The position numbers and the translations under genes are program-made. The notes below the pieces were generated by a model, which saw nothing but the letters and a program-made list of their open reading frames with translations, was not told the DNA's origin and searched no databases. From Paludibacter propionicigenes (GTDB lineage Bacteria > Bacteroidota > Bacteroidia > Bacteroidales > JAIFNL01): 49,393 bases of DNA. Of the stretch, positions 17,201 through 25,631 are shown piece after piece; positions within the stretch are counted from its first letter, which is position 1, and each line of letters opens with the position of its first letter. Where the stretch lies: assembly GCA_020721325.1 (NCBI GenBank), contig DYNA01000011.1, positions 1-49,393 of the forward strand, given 5' to 3'.

Positions 17201-17611
17201 GGTGTTTACGGAAATGAAATTTTCAATGCCAATCGGTTATTTCTCGAATCGATGAACATTACAAGCAATCAATCGGTTGCCGTTTTGGAACGTTGGACTG
17301 GCGAAGGCACAAGCAATACCATGCCGCGAGCCGTCTTTGGCGACCCCAATAACAATACACGCGCCTCCGACCGCTACATAGAAGACGGTTCGTATTTGCG
17401 GTTGAAAAACGTGAGCCTCAACTACGAAATTCCCAATTCGCTCTTGGGCGGAAAAATTTTTAAAGCTGCAAACATCAGCCTTTCCGGTCAAAATTTGCTC
17501 ACTTTAACCAATTATTCGGGTTTTGACCCCGAAGTTTCCAGCAGCGGAATTGATAACAGTATTTATCCGATTTCAAGAACTGTTTCTTTTAGTTTTAACA
17601 TCACTTTTTAA
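14300..17611 (+). CDS. SusC/RagA-family TonB-linked outer-membrane transporter with STN domain
   Basis: 1103 residues. The signal region is 'LLPLAFSFMFFSFSFSAKAQ' (cleavage near 43). The order is: STN signalling domain at about 45-117 (ISINESEKTIKEVLRKIEKT, YRFFYNSELTD), carboxypeptidase-like domain at about 130-205 (NGNVKESGTENTLPGVKVML), plug at about 213-330 (VVIGYGTLKKDDLTGSVAAV, TFRIRGIGTIGNNNPLIVVD, DASSTAIYGARGANGVVIIT), and the barrel to the end (SRTVSFSFNITF). It imports oligosaccharides together with the SusD lipoprotein. The STN domain is what contacts FecR, which matches the FecI/FecR pair immediately upstream. It is the head of the structural PUL genes. Confidence 0.96.
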   Translation: MNKQFLLNHKFHFFDFHFLQKSKFLLPLAFSFMFFSFSFSAKAQEEISINESEKTIKEVLRKIEKTSSYRFFYNSELTDLEKKVSISETNISVFSVLKTILQETNLTYKEMENKLILIAPKNSMNNRTINGNVKESGTENTLPGVKVMLKGTTQGTLTDFDGNFSLEVPSNETILVFSFIGYQNVEVSVGLQNNFSVEMKVEDEQLEEIVVIGYGTLKKDDLTGSVAAVDVAELKENPVADIGAAMQGKASGVQIITSGEPGSGTTFRIRGIGTIGNNNPLIVVDGMPLNGPLNQLNMNDIESLQILKDASSTAIYGARGANGVVIITTKRGKNGKTSLSLNTFAGFSEPTKMIEVLNAQDFAQLHNEMMLNGGLYTNPDFSNPKALGEGTDWLGEFFNPAFKHSTTLSYSGGTEKTNLYTSFNLYEEKGIILSTDYRRFIFQLNSDTKVTDYLKFGNSLKVNHDIKNSGSTSIQGALTSLPTQKVYDENGNFTGPEGEPLYSGDINNPIGLAKTVEQATKGYNFQGNVFTEVIFLENFSFKSVFGLEANFWNNRTWSPPYSWGVKEQVDAYLGQGSNQSITWLWDNTLSYNKEFENGFNLNAMMGTSAQANKFEYISGSIQNFPSNSTQTLNNGLEQIKLNGTGSEWAIFSYFTRVNLNFKNKYYATATVRRDGSSRFGQGNKFGTFPSASLAYRISEEEFFNFTFIESLKLRAGFGVTGNQEIGNYAFASSFNTYSYNFNGNLVSAVIPTVLPNTNVKWEAQEQFNIGLDADLFKSRISLILDAYIKNTTDMLVPQSVPVTSGYSDIYVPYVNAGQIQNKGIEVTITSYNVSKTNFSWNTDLIFSLNKNEVIDINSDVPMTSGSIGLNYTLSRIQNGYPINIFYGFVTDGIFQTQAEVENHAIQVPGTSPANSTSPGDIRFKDLNNDGIINDYDRTFLGTPNPDFIFSLNNTLKYKNWSLNIYLQGVYGNEIFNANRLFLESMNITSNQSVAVLERWTGEGTSNTMPRAVFGDPNNNTRASDRYIEDGSYLRLKNVSLNYEIPNSLLGGKIFKAANISLSGQNLLTLTNYSGFDPEVSSSGIDNSIYPISRTVSFSFNITF

Positions 17612-17632
17612 TTTTTTTTTAAAAAAAGAACA

Positions 17633-19105
17633 ATGAAAAAAATATTTTTCCTCTTAACTTTACTTATTTTTTTTGGAAGTTGCACAAAAGAATTTCTCGA
17701 AAAAGCACCCTTAGATACCATTAATACAGCTAATTATCCAAAAACTGCCCAGGAATTGGTAACTTTGGTAAACGGCGCCTATCAGCCGTTGCAATGGCCA
17801 AAACTTTACAATATGCGAATTTGGACAACTGACATAATGGCAGGAAACAGCATTGTGGGAGCAGGCGGAGGCTCTGATGGCATCGAAACCCAAGACATGG
17901 CAAATTTTGTAACAGCTTCCGACAACGCCGGAGTACTTGACCTTTGGCGTGGACCATGGCCCGGAATTTTAATGGCAAACATGGTGATAGAAGTTGCCCC
18001 AAAACTTGAAATTGACGAAAACATCAAAAATCGTTCTTTGGGCGAGGCGTATTTTTTAAGAGCGCATTACTATTTTATTTTGGTTCGTTTTTTTGGCGAT
18101 GTGCCTTTAATTACAAAGCCCGGAACGTCCGATACCGATTTAAAACCCTCACGCGTTTCAAAAATTTTGGTTTACGAGCAAATAATCAGTGATTTAGAAA
18201 ATGCAGTTTCTTTGCTTCCGCAAAAAAGTGAATATTCCGGTGCCGATGTGGGGCGAGCTTCAAAAGGTTCAGCACTCGGAATTTTGGCAAAAGTGCATTT
18301 AACCCTTGAAAATTGGCAAAAAGTAGTCGATTTGTGTTCTGAAATTGAAACGTTGGGCTACGAACTCAACGAAAATTATGCCGATAATTTTAATCCGGAA
18401 AAGGAAAATTCCAACGAATCATTGTTTGAAGTTCAATACATGAGCGATGGTGGTTACGATTTTTGGAGCAACGAAAATCAAGCTGCGTGGCACAGTACGT
18501 TTATGGGACCGCGCGGAGCCGGATTTGTTGGTGGCGGTTGGGGCTGGAATCAACCCACGCAAGAATTTGTAAATGACTACCAAAACGGCGACAAACGCAA
18601 AGACGTTACCATTTTGTACGAAGGCTGCTCAAGTTTCGACGCAAAAAATTATTCGGCAAGTTATTCAAACACAGGCTATAATGTGCGGAAATTTTTAGTA
18701 CCTCAAAGCATAGTTTCAACCTATGACAACAGCCCTTTAAATTTTCCGGTTTTACGTTTTGCCGATGTACTTTTGATGAAAGCCGAAGCATTGAACGAAC
18801 TTGGAAATTCGGCTCAAGCCGAAATCCCGCTCAACAAAGTGAGAAATCGTGCCGGACTGCCAAATATTGGTTCTAATTTGGGAATTGACGATTTTCGGTC
18901 GGCTGTTTTGCACGAACGCCGCATGGAATTGGCGTTTGAAGGGCAGCGTTGGTTCGATTTAATCAGAGTAAACAACGGACAATATGCCTTAAATTTCTTA
19001 CCTTCCATCGGAAAAAGTAATTTTACCGAAAAACATTTATTGTTGCCTGTGCCTCAAATTGAAATTGATAGAAATCCGAATTTAACTCAAAACACAGGCT
19101 ATTAA
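17633..19105 (+). CDS. SusD/RagB-family nutrient-binding lipoprotein
   Basis: A 490-residue surface lipoprotein with signal MKKIFFLLTLLIFFGSC (lipobox Cys17). SusD hallmarks are the N-terminal 'EKAPLDTINTANYPKTAQELVTLVNGAYQPL', the TPR-like helices 'LGEAYFLRAHYYFILVRFFGDVPLI', and the C-terminal 'LRFADVLLMKAEALNELG', 'LNKVRNRAGLP' and 'LHERRMELAFEGQRWFDLIR'. It caps the SusC barrel and delivers glycan. It follows susC by 21 bp, so it is co-transcribed. Confidence 0.96.
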   Translation: MKKIFFLLTLLIFFGSCTKEFLEKAPLDTINTANYPKTAQELVTLVNGAYQPLQWPKLYNMRIWTTDIMAGNSIVGAGGGSDGIETQDMANFVTASDNAGVLDLWRGPWPGILMANMVIEVAPKLEIDENIKNRSLGEAYFLRAHYYFILVRFFGDVPLITKPGTSDTDLKPSRVSKILVYEQIISDLENAVSLLPQKSEYSGADVGRASKGSALGILAKVHLTLENWQKVVDLCSEIETLGYELNENYADNFNPEKENSNESLFEVQYMSDGGYDFWSNENQAAWHSTFMGPRGAGFVGGGWGWNQPTQEFVNDYQNGDKRKDVTILYEGCSSFDAKNYSASYSNTGYNVRKFLVPQSIVSTYDNSPLNFPVLRFADVLLMKAEALNELGNSAQAEIPLNKVRNRAGLPNIGSNLGIDDFRSAVLHERRMELAFEGQRWFDLIRVNNGQYALNFLPSIGKSNFTEKHLLLPVPQIEIDRNPNLTQNTGY

Positions 19106-19207
19106 AGAATATGTTTTTTTATATTAATTTATTGATTTACTGAAAATTCTCTAAAAATATCGGGCAGACCGAGCAAGTCGGTTGAAACGATTTAATTTTA
19201 TAAACAG

Positions 19208-20863
19208 ATGAAAAACAAAATTTTAACATACATTGCATTGTTCGGTCTTCTTTTTGCACTTTCGTGCGAAAATGAATTTATCAACCATGAGCTTGATAAA
19301 CAACAGGAACTTTCGGTTTCGGTTTCCGATGCCAATTTGGAACCCAGTGAAGCGTTTTTTGAAAACAAATTTACAATAAATTGGACGCCTGCTCACAATC
19401 AAAATACCGGCTCTGCCATTTTTTATACTTTGGAAATAGATACTTTAGGTACTGATTTTTTTAATCCTCTTTTAGTTTTGGTCGAAAAACAGCAAAATCT
19501 GCTTTCTTATTCCATTGATTATGGCACACTTTCGGCAAATCTTACGAAAAAAGGGCTAAAACAAGACAAAACGTATAATTTTACAGCTAAAGTAACCGCG
19601 CATTTTGCAAAAACTTCGGTGCCAACTCAAACGGCAACTGTTCAATTTTCGATAAAACCCTACAAAGCTGTTTCTACAGAGCTTTACATTGTTGGCAATG
19701 CCACCGAAGCGGGTTGGACGATTGAAAATGCCTTGCAATTAACTGCTTCCAACACGCACAGAGGTATTTTTCGCTTTTCGGGAATATTAATGCCGGGAAA
19801 TTTTAAATTTACTACAAGCCGAGATGCTTGTTGGTGTGGCGATTTTTATACAAAAGACATTTTCAACGAAAATAAAATAATTTACAATCAAGGAGGTAGC
19901 GGAAGCGACAATCAGTGGACAGTTACCGAACGCGGAAGATACGATATAACGGTTGATTTGCTGAATCTTAGCATAAAAACTGAATTTGTTTTGTTGCCGC
20001 CTTACAGCAAATTGTACCTTGTGGGCGATGCTTCGCCAAGCGGTTGGAACATTGCAAATCCCGAAGCCTTTACGCAAAGTGCTTCTGACCCTTTCATTTT
20101 CAATTATATAGGTCAATTAAAAGAAGGTGATTTGAAGATTTCTACTTTTACAGGCGATTGGTGTGGTGGCGATTGGTTAAATGCTTCTGTTCCAAATCAA
20201 AGCATTACATCTGCGGGTTTTATAATTACACATGGTTGCGACGGTCCCGACAACAAATGGCATGTAAATTCTGCCGAAGCCGGAAATTATCAAATAACTG
20301 TAAATTTTAAAACCAATTCCATCGCTTTCGTGAAATTGAATTTTGGAGCAAATCTAATTCAGAATGGAGAAATAAATTCTTCGGCAAATTGGAATGTTTA
20401 TGGAGTGGGCTGGGACGAAATGCCTGTAAGCAATTTTACGAGCGGAAAAATGATAATTACCAACAATCCGAGCAACACCTATTGCAATGGAATTATTTGG
20501 CAAGCCGTTGAGGTAGAAGCCGGTGAGTATCTTTTTTCAGCCGATGTAAGCGGCGGTGGAATGTCAAGCGCTTGGTTTGAAATTATGTTCGGTACAACTC
20601 AACCCACCAACGGTAGCGATTATACAACCGGCAAATACATTGCCCTTTTGCCCGATAATGGTTGTGGAACTTCGCCTTTTTCGGGAAATATTGCCGAAAT
20701 TGGTTGTGGCGATTCCAATTATTCGGGCGTTGGACAAAACGGGCTGATTTCTTTCGCGAAAGCGCAAACCATTTATTTTGTGATAAAAGCCGGAACTTGG
20801 GACGGAACTTTCGGAAGCAACGGTATTTCAGTTGATAACATTAGCTTACGCAAAAAGTATTAA
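19208..20863 (+). CDS. SusE/SusF-like glycan-binding surface lipoprotein
   Basis: A 551-residue lipoprotein with signal MKNKILTYIALFGLLFALSC (Cys20). Residues about 35-150 are a SusE-type Ig domain (SVSDANLEPSEAFFENKFTI). Two SusE/F starch-binding-like repeats follow, recognisable by 'ELYIVGNATEAGWTIENAL' (about 157) and 'KLYLVGDASPSGWNIANPEA' (about 268), each ending in a 'W.V...G.Y.ITV(D/N)' strand. The last about 170 residues are a separate beta-sandwich with 'NLIQNGEINSSANWNVYG', resembling CBM4/9-type modules. It should bind the substrate at the surface beside SusCD. It is the third structural gene of the PUL, 102 bp after susD. Confidence 0.88.
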   Translation: MKNKILTYIALFGLLFALSCENEFINHELDKQQELSVSVSDANLEPSEAFFENKFTINWTPAHNQNTGSAIFYTLEIDTLGTDFFNPLLVLVEKQQNLLSYSIDYGTLSANLTKKGLKQDKTYNFTAKVTAHFAKTSVPTQTATVQFSIKPYKAVSTELYIVGNATEAGWTIENALQLTASNTHRGIFRFSGILMPGNFKFTTSRDACWCGDFYTKDIFNENKIIYNQGGSGSDNQWTVTERGRYDITVDLLNLSIKTEFVLLPPYSKLYLVGDASPSGWNIANPEAFTQSASDPFIFNYIGQLKEGDLKISTFTGDWCGGDWLNASVPNQSITSAGFIITHGCDGPDNKWHVNSAEAGNYQITVNFKTNSIAFVKLNFGANLIQNGEINSSANWNVYGVGWDEMPVSNFTSGKMIITNNPSNTYCNGIIWQAVEVEAGEYLFSADVSGGGMSSAWFEIMFGTTQPTNGSDYTTGKYIALLPDNGCGTSPFSGNIAEIGCGDSNYSGVGQNGLISFAKAQTIYFVIKAGTWDGTFGSNGISVDNISLRKKY

Positions 20864-20929
20864 AAAATAAAAAATTGAACATGACAATTTTAAATCGTTG
20901 CTTTCAATAAAAATTCAAAAAATAAAACC

Positions 20930-22675
20930 ATGAATAAAAAGATGTTAAATATATTCAATTTGCTAATTTCTTTTCTATTTTTCGCTTCGTGCGAAGAGGA
21001 AACGAAAACGATAAAACCTTTTTCGCCCACGAGCGAAATAGAAATAGTTTACAGCGAAACGCTCGATTTTACCTGCGATAAGGCGCGTTACAATACGGGC
21101 GAAGCGGTTCTGTTTACGGTGTCGGAAGTGCCTGAAAATACAAGGGTTAGATACAAACATTTGAACGAAATAATTTCGGAAGAAAATTTGAGTTCAACTA
21201 CGTGGTCGTGGACACCGCCAAGCGATGATTTTATGGGTTATCTGATTGAATTGGTGCAAAATAACCAAGTCATTGCCACGACAGCGGTAGATGTTTCTTC
21301 GGTTTGGACAAAATTTCCACGTTATGGTTTTTTGAACGATTTTGGGAATAAAACTGAAAATGAACAAATTGCAGTTTTAGATAATTTGAAAAAATATCAC
21401 ATTAATGGCTTGCAATATTACGATTGGCACAACAAACATCATTTTCCATTGCCAGTAGTAAATGGCTCACCAGCAGCACATTGGCAAGATATAGTTTGGC
21501 GCGATATTTATTTCAATACCGTAGAAAATTACATAGAACAAGCCAAAAATAAAAATATAGCTTCGATGTTTTATAATTTACTTTTTGGCGTTTGGGAAGA
21601 TTACGCCCAAGATGGAGTATCTGCTAATTGGCTGATTTACAACGACCGCTTTCATTCTTCGCACAATAAACATGCAGTAAACGGTTTGCAAAGCGACATT
21701 TATTTAACAGACCCTTTGAATAAAAATTGGCAAAATTATATTTTTGAAAAAACCCGTTTAGTTTATACGCATTTAGATTTTGATGGTTGGCATCTCGACC
21801 AATTGGGCAATAGAAATACTGTTTACGATTACGCCGGAAATGTAATTGACCTGAAAAAAGGGTATCAAAATTTCCTTGAAAACTTAAAAACAGAATTCCC
21901 CAACAAAAAAATGGTTCTCAATGCCGTTGACCAATTTGGACAAGGTGAAATTTTGAATGCACCAGTTGATTTTGCGTACACAGAGGTTTGGAGTTATCAG
22001 CAATACAGCGATTTAGCCAATGTAATTCTTGAAAATTTACACTATTCAAAAAACAAAGTGAATACCATTTTGGCGGCTTATATGCACTATGAAAAACAAA
22101 GCGGCGAGTTCAATATTCCTTCGGTTTTGCTGACCGATGCCGTGATTTTTGCATTTGGCGGAGCGCATCTTGAGCTTGGCGAACACATGCTTTCGCACGA
22201 ATATTTTCCTAACAGCAAGCTGACTATGTCGGAAAAATTAAAAAGTGATTTGGTAGAATATTATGATTTTTTGGTGGCTTATCAAAATCTTTTGCGCGAT
22301 GGTGGAAATTTTAATTCATTGAAATTGGAAAGCAAAACCGACAATGTAAATTTGAATGCTTGGCCTCCGGTTTATTCCAAAATATCTTATTTAGGTAAAG
22401 AGTTTTCGGATAGGCAAATAGTTCATTTATTGAACTTTGCAAACGCTTCAACTCTTGAATGGCGTGATAATAAAGCTTTGCAAAACGAACCAACAATTTA
22501 TAAAAACTTTGAGATAAGTATTGAAAATGCGAAATCGGTTTCAAAAGTTTGGTTGGCTTCGCCTGATTACAAAGGCGGCGCACCCGAAGAATTAAGCTTT
22601 TCGCAAGAAAATGGGAACGTTTTCGTGAAAATTCCTTATCTTGAATATTGGAATATGATCGTTTTGGAATTTTAA
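20930..22675 (+). CDS. Glycoside hydrolase family 66 (dextranase-like) lipoprotein
   Basis: 581 residues with a lipoprotein signal (MNKKMLNIFNLLISFLFFASC). An N-terminal Ig-like domain (residues 30-125) is followed by the GH66 TIM barrel starting 'FPRYGFLNDFGNKTENEQI' and 'YHINGLQYYDWHNKHHFPL'. Candidate catalytic residues are Asp290 in 'GWHLDQLG' and Glu352 in 'AYTEVWSYQQY', at the strand ends expected for GH66 nucleophile and acid/base. GH66 enzymes cut alpha-1,6-glucan (dextran) internally or make cyclic isomaltooligosaccharides; the CITase-specific CBM35 insert is not apparent, so dextranase is more likely. This is the best indicator of the PUL's substrate. It is probably surface-exposed and located 66 bp after the susE-like gene. 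Confidence 0.87.
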   Translation: MNKKMLNIFNLLISFLFFASCEEETKTIKPFSPTSEIEIVYSETLDFTCDKARYNTGEAVLFTVSEVPENTRVRYKHLNEIISEENLSSTTWSWTPPSDDFMGYLIELVQNNQVIATTAVDVSSVWTKFPRYGFLNDFGNKTENEQIAVLDNLKKYHINGLQYYDWHNKHHFPLPVVNGSPAAHWQDIVWRDIYFNTVENYIEQAKNKNIASMFYNLLFGVWEDYAQDGVSANWLIYNDRFHSSHNKHAVNGLQSDIYLTDPLNKNWQNYIFEKTRLVYTHLDFDGWHLDQLGNRNTVYDYAGNVIDLKKGYQNFLENLKTEFPNKKMVLNAVDQFGQGEILNAPVDFAYTEVWSYQQYSDLANVILENLHYSKNKVNTILAAYMHYEKQSGEFNIPSVLLTDAVIFAFGGAHLELGEHMLSHEYFPNSKLTMSEKLKSDLVEYYDFLVAYQNLLRDGGNFNSLKLESKTDNVNLNAWPPVYSKISYLGKEFSDRQIVHLLNFANASTLEWRDNKALQNEPTIYKNFEISIENAKSVSKVWLASPDYKGGAPEELSFSQENGNVFVKIPYLEYWNMIVLEF

Positions 22676-22697
22676 TAGGTTCTATACAGCAAACGTG

Positions 22698-22760
22698 AAC
22701 TTTGCCAAAGTTCGAAACTTTGGCAAAGTTTTAATTACAAGTGATTTACATGAAAATAAT
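22698..22760 (+). repeat. AACTTTGCCAAAGTT element with tail
   Basis: AACTTTGCCAAAGTT (22698-22712), CGA, then AACTTTGGCAAAGTT (22716-22730), followed by a conserved tail TTAATTACAAG...TTACATGAAAA. The inverted halves are adjacent and can form a hairpin just after the GH66 stop. Tail similarity to the copies at 30955 and 32104 shows that the repeat unit is longer than the palindrome. Confidence 0.85.
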
Positions 22761-22767
22761 AGCTCAA

Positions 22768-22806
22768 ACGATAACTGTTTAATAATGTATTGATACGATG
22801 ATTTGT
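22768..22806 (+). repeat. TTGATACGATGA-family repeat (half copy)
   Basis: CTGTTTAATAATGTATTGATACGATGA resembles the right arm of the hairpin at 42660-42752 (CTGTTTATTAACAAATTGATGCGATGA). Only one arm is present here, directly after the AACTTTGCCAAAGTT element and before the glycosidase at 22837. Confidence 0.55.
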
Positions 22807-22836
22807 TGATTTTAAGGTTTATAAAAAAAAAGAATT

Positions 22837-25485
22837 ATGAAGAGAATACTTTTTCAAATTTTAATTATTCCGGTATTTTTCTTTTCGTGCTTGCAAGAAA
22901 AAAATCAACCTTTGATGCAATCGGAAAATTTTACGGTATTTCGCGACAGCGTAATTCAAGGACAATTTTCGGCAAAAGCCATTTCTGCTACCGAAATGAA
23001 ATCGAATTATTTTAGCCTTGAAGCCTCAAAAGTAAGTTCAAAAATAGCTTTTAAATTCAGTATCAATAGCCGCGACAACGAAATGCCTTCTGGCATCGAC
23101 CACCATATTGTGCTTGATGTAGAGCAAGGAAACGATTTTACAAGCGTGGTGAAATTTGGTGAACAAATGCTTGATACGGTTGGGAAAATACCTAAAGATT
23201 TACCGAAAAATGCAATTTGGCAAATTAAATTGGATATGCGTCAAGTTTTTGAAGCCTTTGATAAACAGGGGTTTTACAAGCTTTTTAATGGAGAAAAACT
23301 CTACAAAAACGATTTCAAAGCTGTTTACATTGCCGGAAGTACAGAGCCGCTTTCGTGGGATTTTGAAAATCTTTATCATCGCAACGACTTGAAATTGAGC
23401 GACAATGATGGCGACCATATTTTTGAAATTACTTTAAAATTAAATCCGCAAAAAGAGAAAGAATTGCTTTCGGTTTGGAAACTTGAAAGCGATATTAGTC
23501 ATTTGCCTCAGTTTAATTCCGACATTTTGCTGTCCGATGCACTTTACAATTTATCGCTCGATGAATTGATAAAAAACATGGCAAAAGATGGCACGTATAA
23601 TACTGGAAAAGAATGGCAAGGCGTTTGGACACGCGATGTGAGTTACTCAACGGTTTTGTCGTTGGCATTGGTTCAGCCCGAAATAGCTAAAAACAGTCTT
23701 TTGCGCAAGGTGAAAAACAATCGCATCATTCAAGATACGGGAACGGGCGGCGCGTGGCCTGTTTCGACCGATAGAACGACTTGGGCATTGGCAGCGTGGG
23801 AGTTGTATAAATTTACGGGTGATAAAAATTGGCTTGCTCAGGCTTATGAAATTATAGTAAATTCGCTTGAAGACGACCTGAAAGTGGCACACGATGCCCA
23901 AACACATTTGGTTTGCGGCGAATCTTCGTTTTTGGATTGGCGCGAGCAAACATATCCGAAATGGATGCAGCCTATTGATATTTTCAATTCAAAATGTTTG
24001 GGTACAAATGTGGTTCATTTTCAGTCATTTGTAATAGTTTCCGAAATGGGAAAACTGCTTGGTAAAGAAACGAAAAAATTTTCGGATATAGCCAAAAAAC
24101 TGAAAACAGCAATCAATGAAAAATTTTGGATGGAGGAAAAAGGTTATTATGGACAATTTTTTTACGGAAAAAATTATGAAATCTTATCGCCAAGAACAGA
24201 AGCTTTGGGCGAGGCTTTAAGTGTACTTTACAATGTTGCTGATGCCGAAAAACAGATGAAAATAATTGAAAATACGCCTGTTACCGAATTTGGAATCCCC
24301 TGCATTTTTCCGCAAATACCAAATATTCAACCATACCACAACAATGGCATTTGGGCTTTTGTAGAAAGTTTCTGGGCATTAGCTTCGGCAAAAGTCGGAA
24401 ATGAGGAAAGTCTAATTCATTCAATCGGAGGTATTTATCGACAAGCGGCTCTTTTCTTAACTAACAAGGAAAATATGGTGGCAGAAGGTGGCGATTATGC
24501 AGGAACGGCAATCAATTCCGACCGACAACTTTGGAGCGTAGCCGGAAATTTGGCTTTGGTGTATCGTATTTTTATGGGAATGGATTTTCAGCCCGAAGGC
24601 ATTGAATTTAAGCCTTTTGTACCCAAATCGTTTGCCGGAAAGAAAAGTCTTACAAATTTTGCTTATCGCCAAATGAATTTAGAAATAACAGTGGAAGGTT
24701 ACGGAAATACCATTGAAAGTTTCAGAATCGATGGTAAAAAGCATGAAAAAGCATTTTTGAATGCCAATTTGAAAGGAAAACATAAGATTGAAATCAAATT
24801 GACAAACAAAAGTCCTAAAAAAGGCAAAATAAATCTTCAAAAGGTTGATTTTTCTAATCAAAATTCCACTTCGGATAATTTTTATACACATGAAAGTTTC
24901 AAAATTTATAAAAATGGTAAGTTAAGCAACCGTGAAGAGTTTGAAAAAATGAAAACAGATGAAAATTTAGCTGTTTTAAGCGAATTTATGTTTGTTGGAA
25001 TTTCGCCAAAAGGTTATGAAAGCTTTTCGGGCGAGCCTTTTCATTTTGTGCCTAAAAAAGTATCTATTTTTGAATGTGAAGATTTTGCGCAAAAATCGAA
25101 TGTAGAAAGCAAAGGGTTTTCGGGTAAGGGATTTGTGGAAATATCGTTGAAAAGTAATACGGTATTTGATTTTGAAATAGAAGTAGCCGAAGCCGGAACG
25201 TATGCCATTGATTTTAAATATGCCAATGGAACGGGTCCGATAAATACGGATAATAATTGCGCCATTCGGACGCTTTGGCTTGAAAATAAATTTGTTGGCT
25301 CGATAGTGATGCCTCAACGCGGAACGGACGAATGGTCGAATTGGGGTTTTTCTAATTCGCGCCAAGTAAGATTAAATGCCGGAAAAAATAATTTGAAACT
25401 TACTTTTGAACCGTACAATCAAAATATGGACGGTGAAATAAATAATGCGTTGATAGATTACGCAAGAGTATTGAAAATCAATTAA
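22837..25485 (+). CDS. Six-hairpin (alpha/alpha)6 glycosidase lipoprotein
   Basis: 882 residues with a lipoprotein signal (MKRILFQILIIPVFFFSC). Residues about 30-230 are an N-terminal beta-sandwich. Residues about 240-640 form an (alpha/alpha)6 toroid with 'GTYNTGKEWQGVWTRDVSYST', 'GTGGAWPVSTDRTTWALAAWEL', 'CGESSFLDWREQTYPKWMQ' and 'NNGIWAFVESFWALASAKVG'. These resemble MGH1/GH63- or GH15-like exo-acting alpha-glucosidases. The C-terminal about 140 residues (IFECEDFAQKSNVESKGF to YARVLKIN) look like a CBM6/CBM35 module. In a GH66-containing locus it plausibly releases glucose from isomaltooligosaccharides. The family number cannot be fixed by eye. It follows the GH66 gene by 161 bp with repeat elements in between. 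Confidence 0.78.
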   Translation: MKRILFQILIIPVFFFSCLQEKNQPLMQSENFTVFRDSVIQGQFSAKAISATEMKSNYFSLEASKVSSKIAFKFSINSRDNEMPSGIDHHIVLDVEQGNDFTSVVKFGEQMLDTVGKIPKDLPKNAIWQIKLDMRQVFEAFDKQGFYKLFNGEKLYKNDFKAVYIAGSTEPLSWDFENLYHRNDLKLSDNDGDHIFEITLKLNPQKEKELLSVWKLESDISHLPQFNSDILLSDALYNLSLDELIKNMAKDGTYNTGKEWQGVWTRDVSYSTVLSLALVQPEIAKNSLLRKVKNNRIIQDTGTGGAWPVSTDRTTWALAAWELYKFTGDKNWLAQAYEIIVNSLEDDLKVAHDAQTHLVCGESSFLDWREQTYPKWMQPIDIFNSKCLGTNVVHFQSFVIVSEMGKLLGKETKKFSDIAKKLKTAINEKFWMEEKGYYGQFFYGKNYEILSPRTEALGEALSVLYNVADAEKQMKIIENTPVTEFGIPCIFPQIPNIQPYHNNGIWAFVESFWALASAKVGNEESLIHSIGGIYRQAALFLTNKENMVAEGGDYAGTAINSDRQLWSVAGNLALVYRIFMGMDFQPEGIEFKPFVPKSFAGKKSLTNFAYRQMNLEITVEGYGNTIESFRIDGKKHEKAFLNANLKGKHKIEIKLTNKSPKKGKINLQKVDFSNQNSTSDNFYTHESFKIYKNGKLSNREEFEKMKTDENLAVLSEFMFVGISPKGYESFSGEPFHFVPKKVSIFECEDFAQKSNVESKGFSGKGFVEISLKSNTVFDFEIEVAEAGTYAIDFKYANGTGPINTDNNCAIRTLWLENKFVGSIVMPQRGTDEWSNWGFSNSRQVRLNAGKNNLKLTFEPYNQNMDGEINNALIDYARVLKIN

Positions 25486-25631
25486 CTATAAAAATTGATT
25501 GCAATACACAAAAAGTCATTTGTTGAATAATTCTATTGAACTTTTTAAATTGTTTCGTTTTTAAATCAGGCAATTGAAAATTCAACAGAGGATTGAGTTT
25601 TTTTTTATAAACTTTTTAAAATTTTAAAACA

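Noticed and set aside
24976-25365. 129-codon minus-strand frame
   Set aside because: Antisense of the carbohydrate-binding module of the glycosidase; basic-aromatic composition and no start context.
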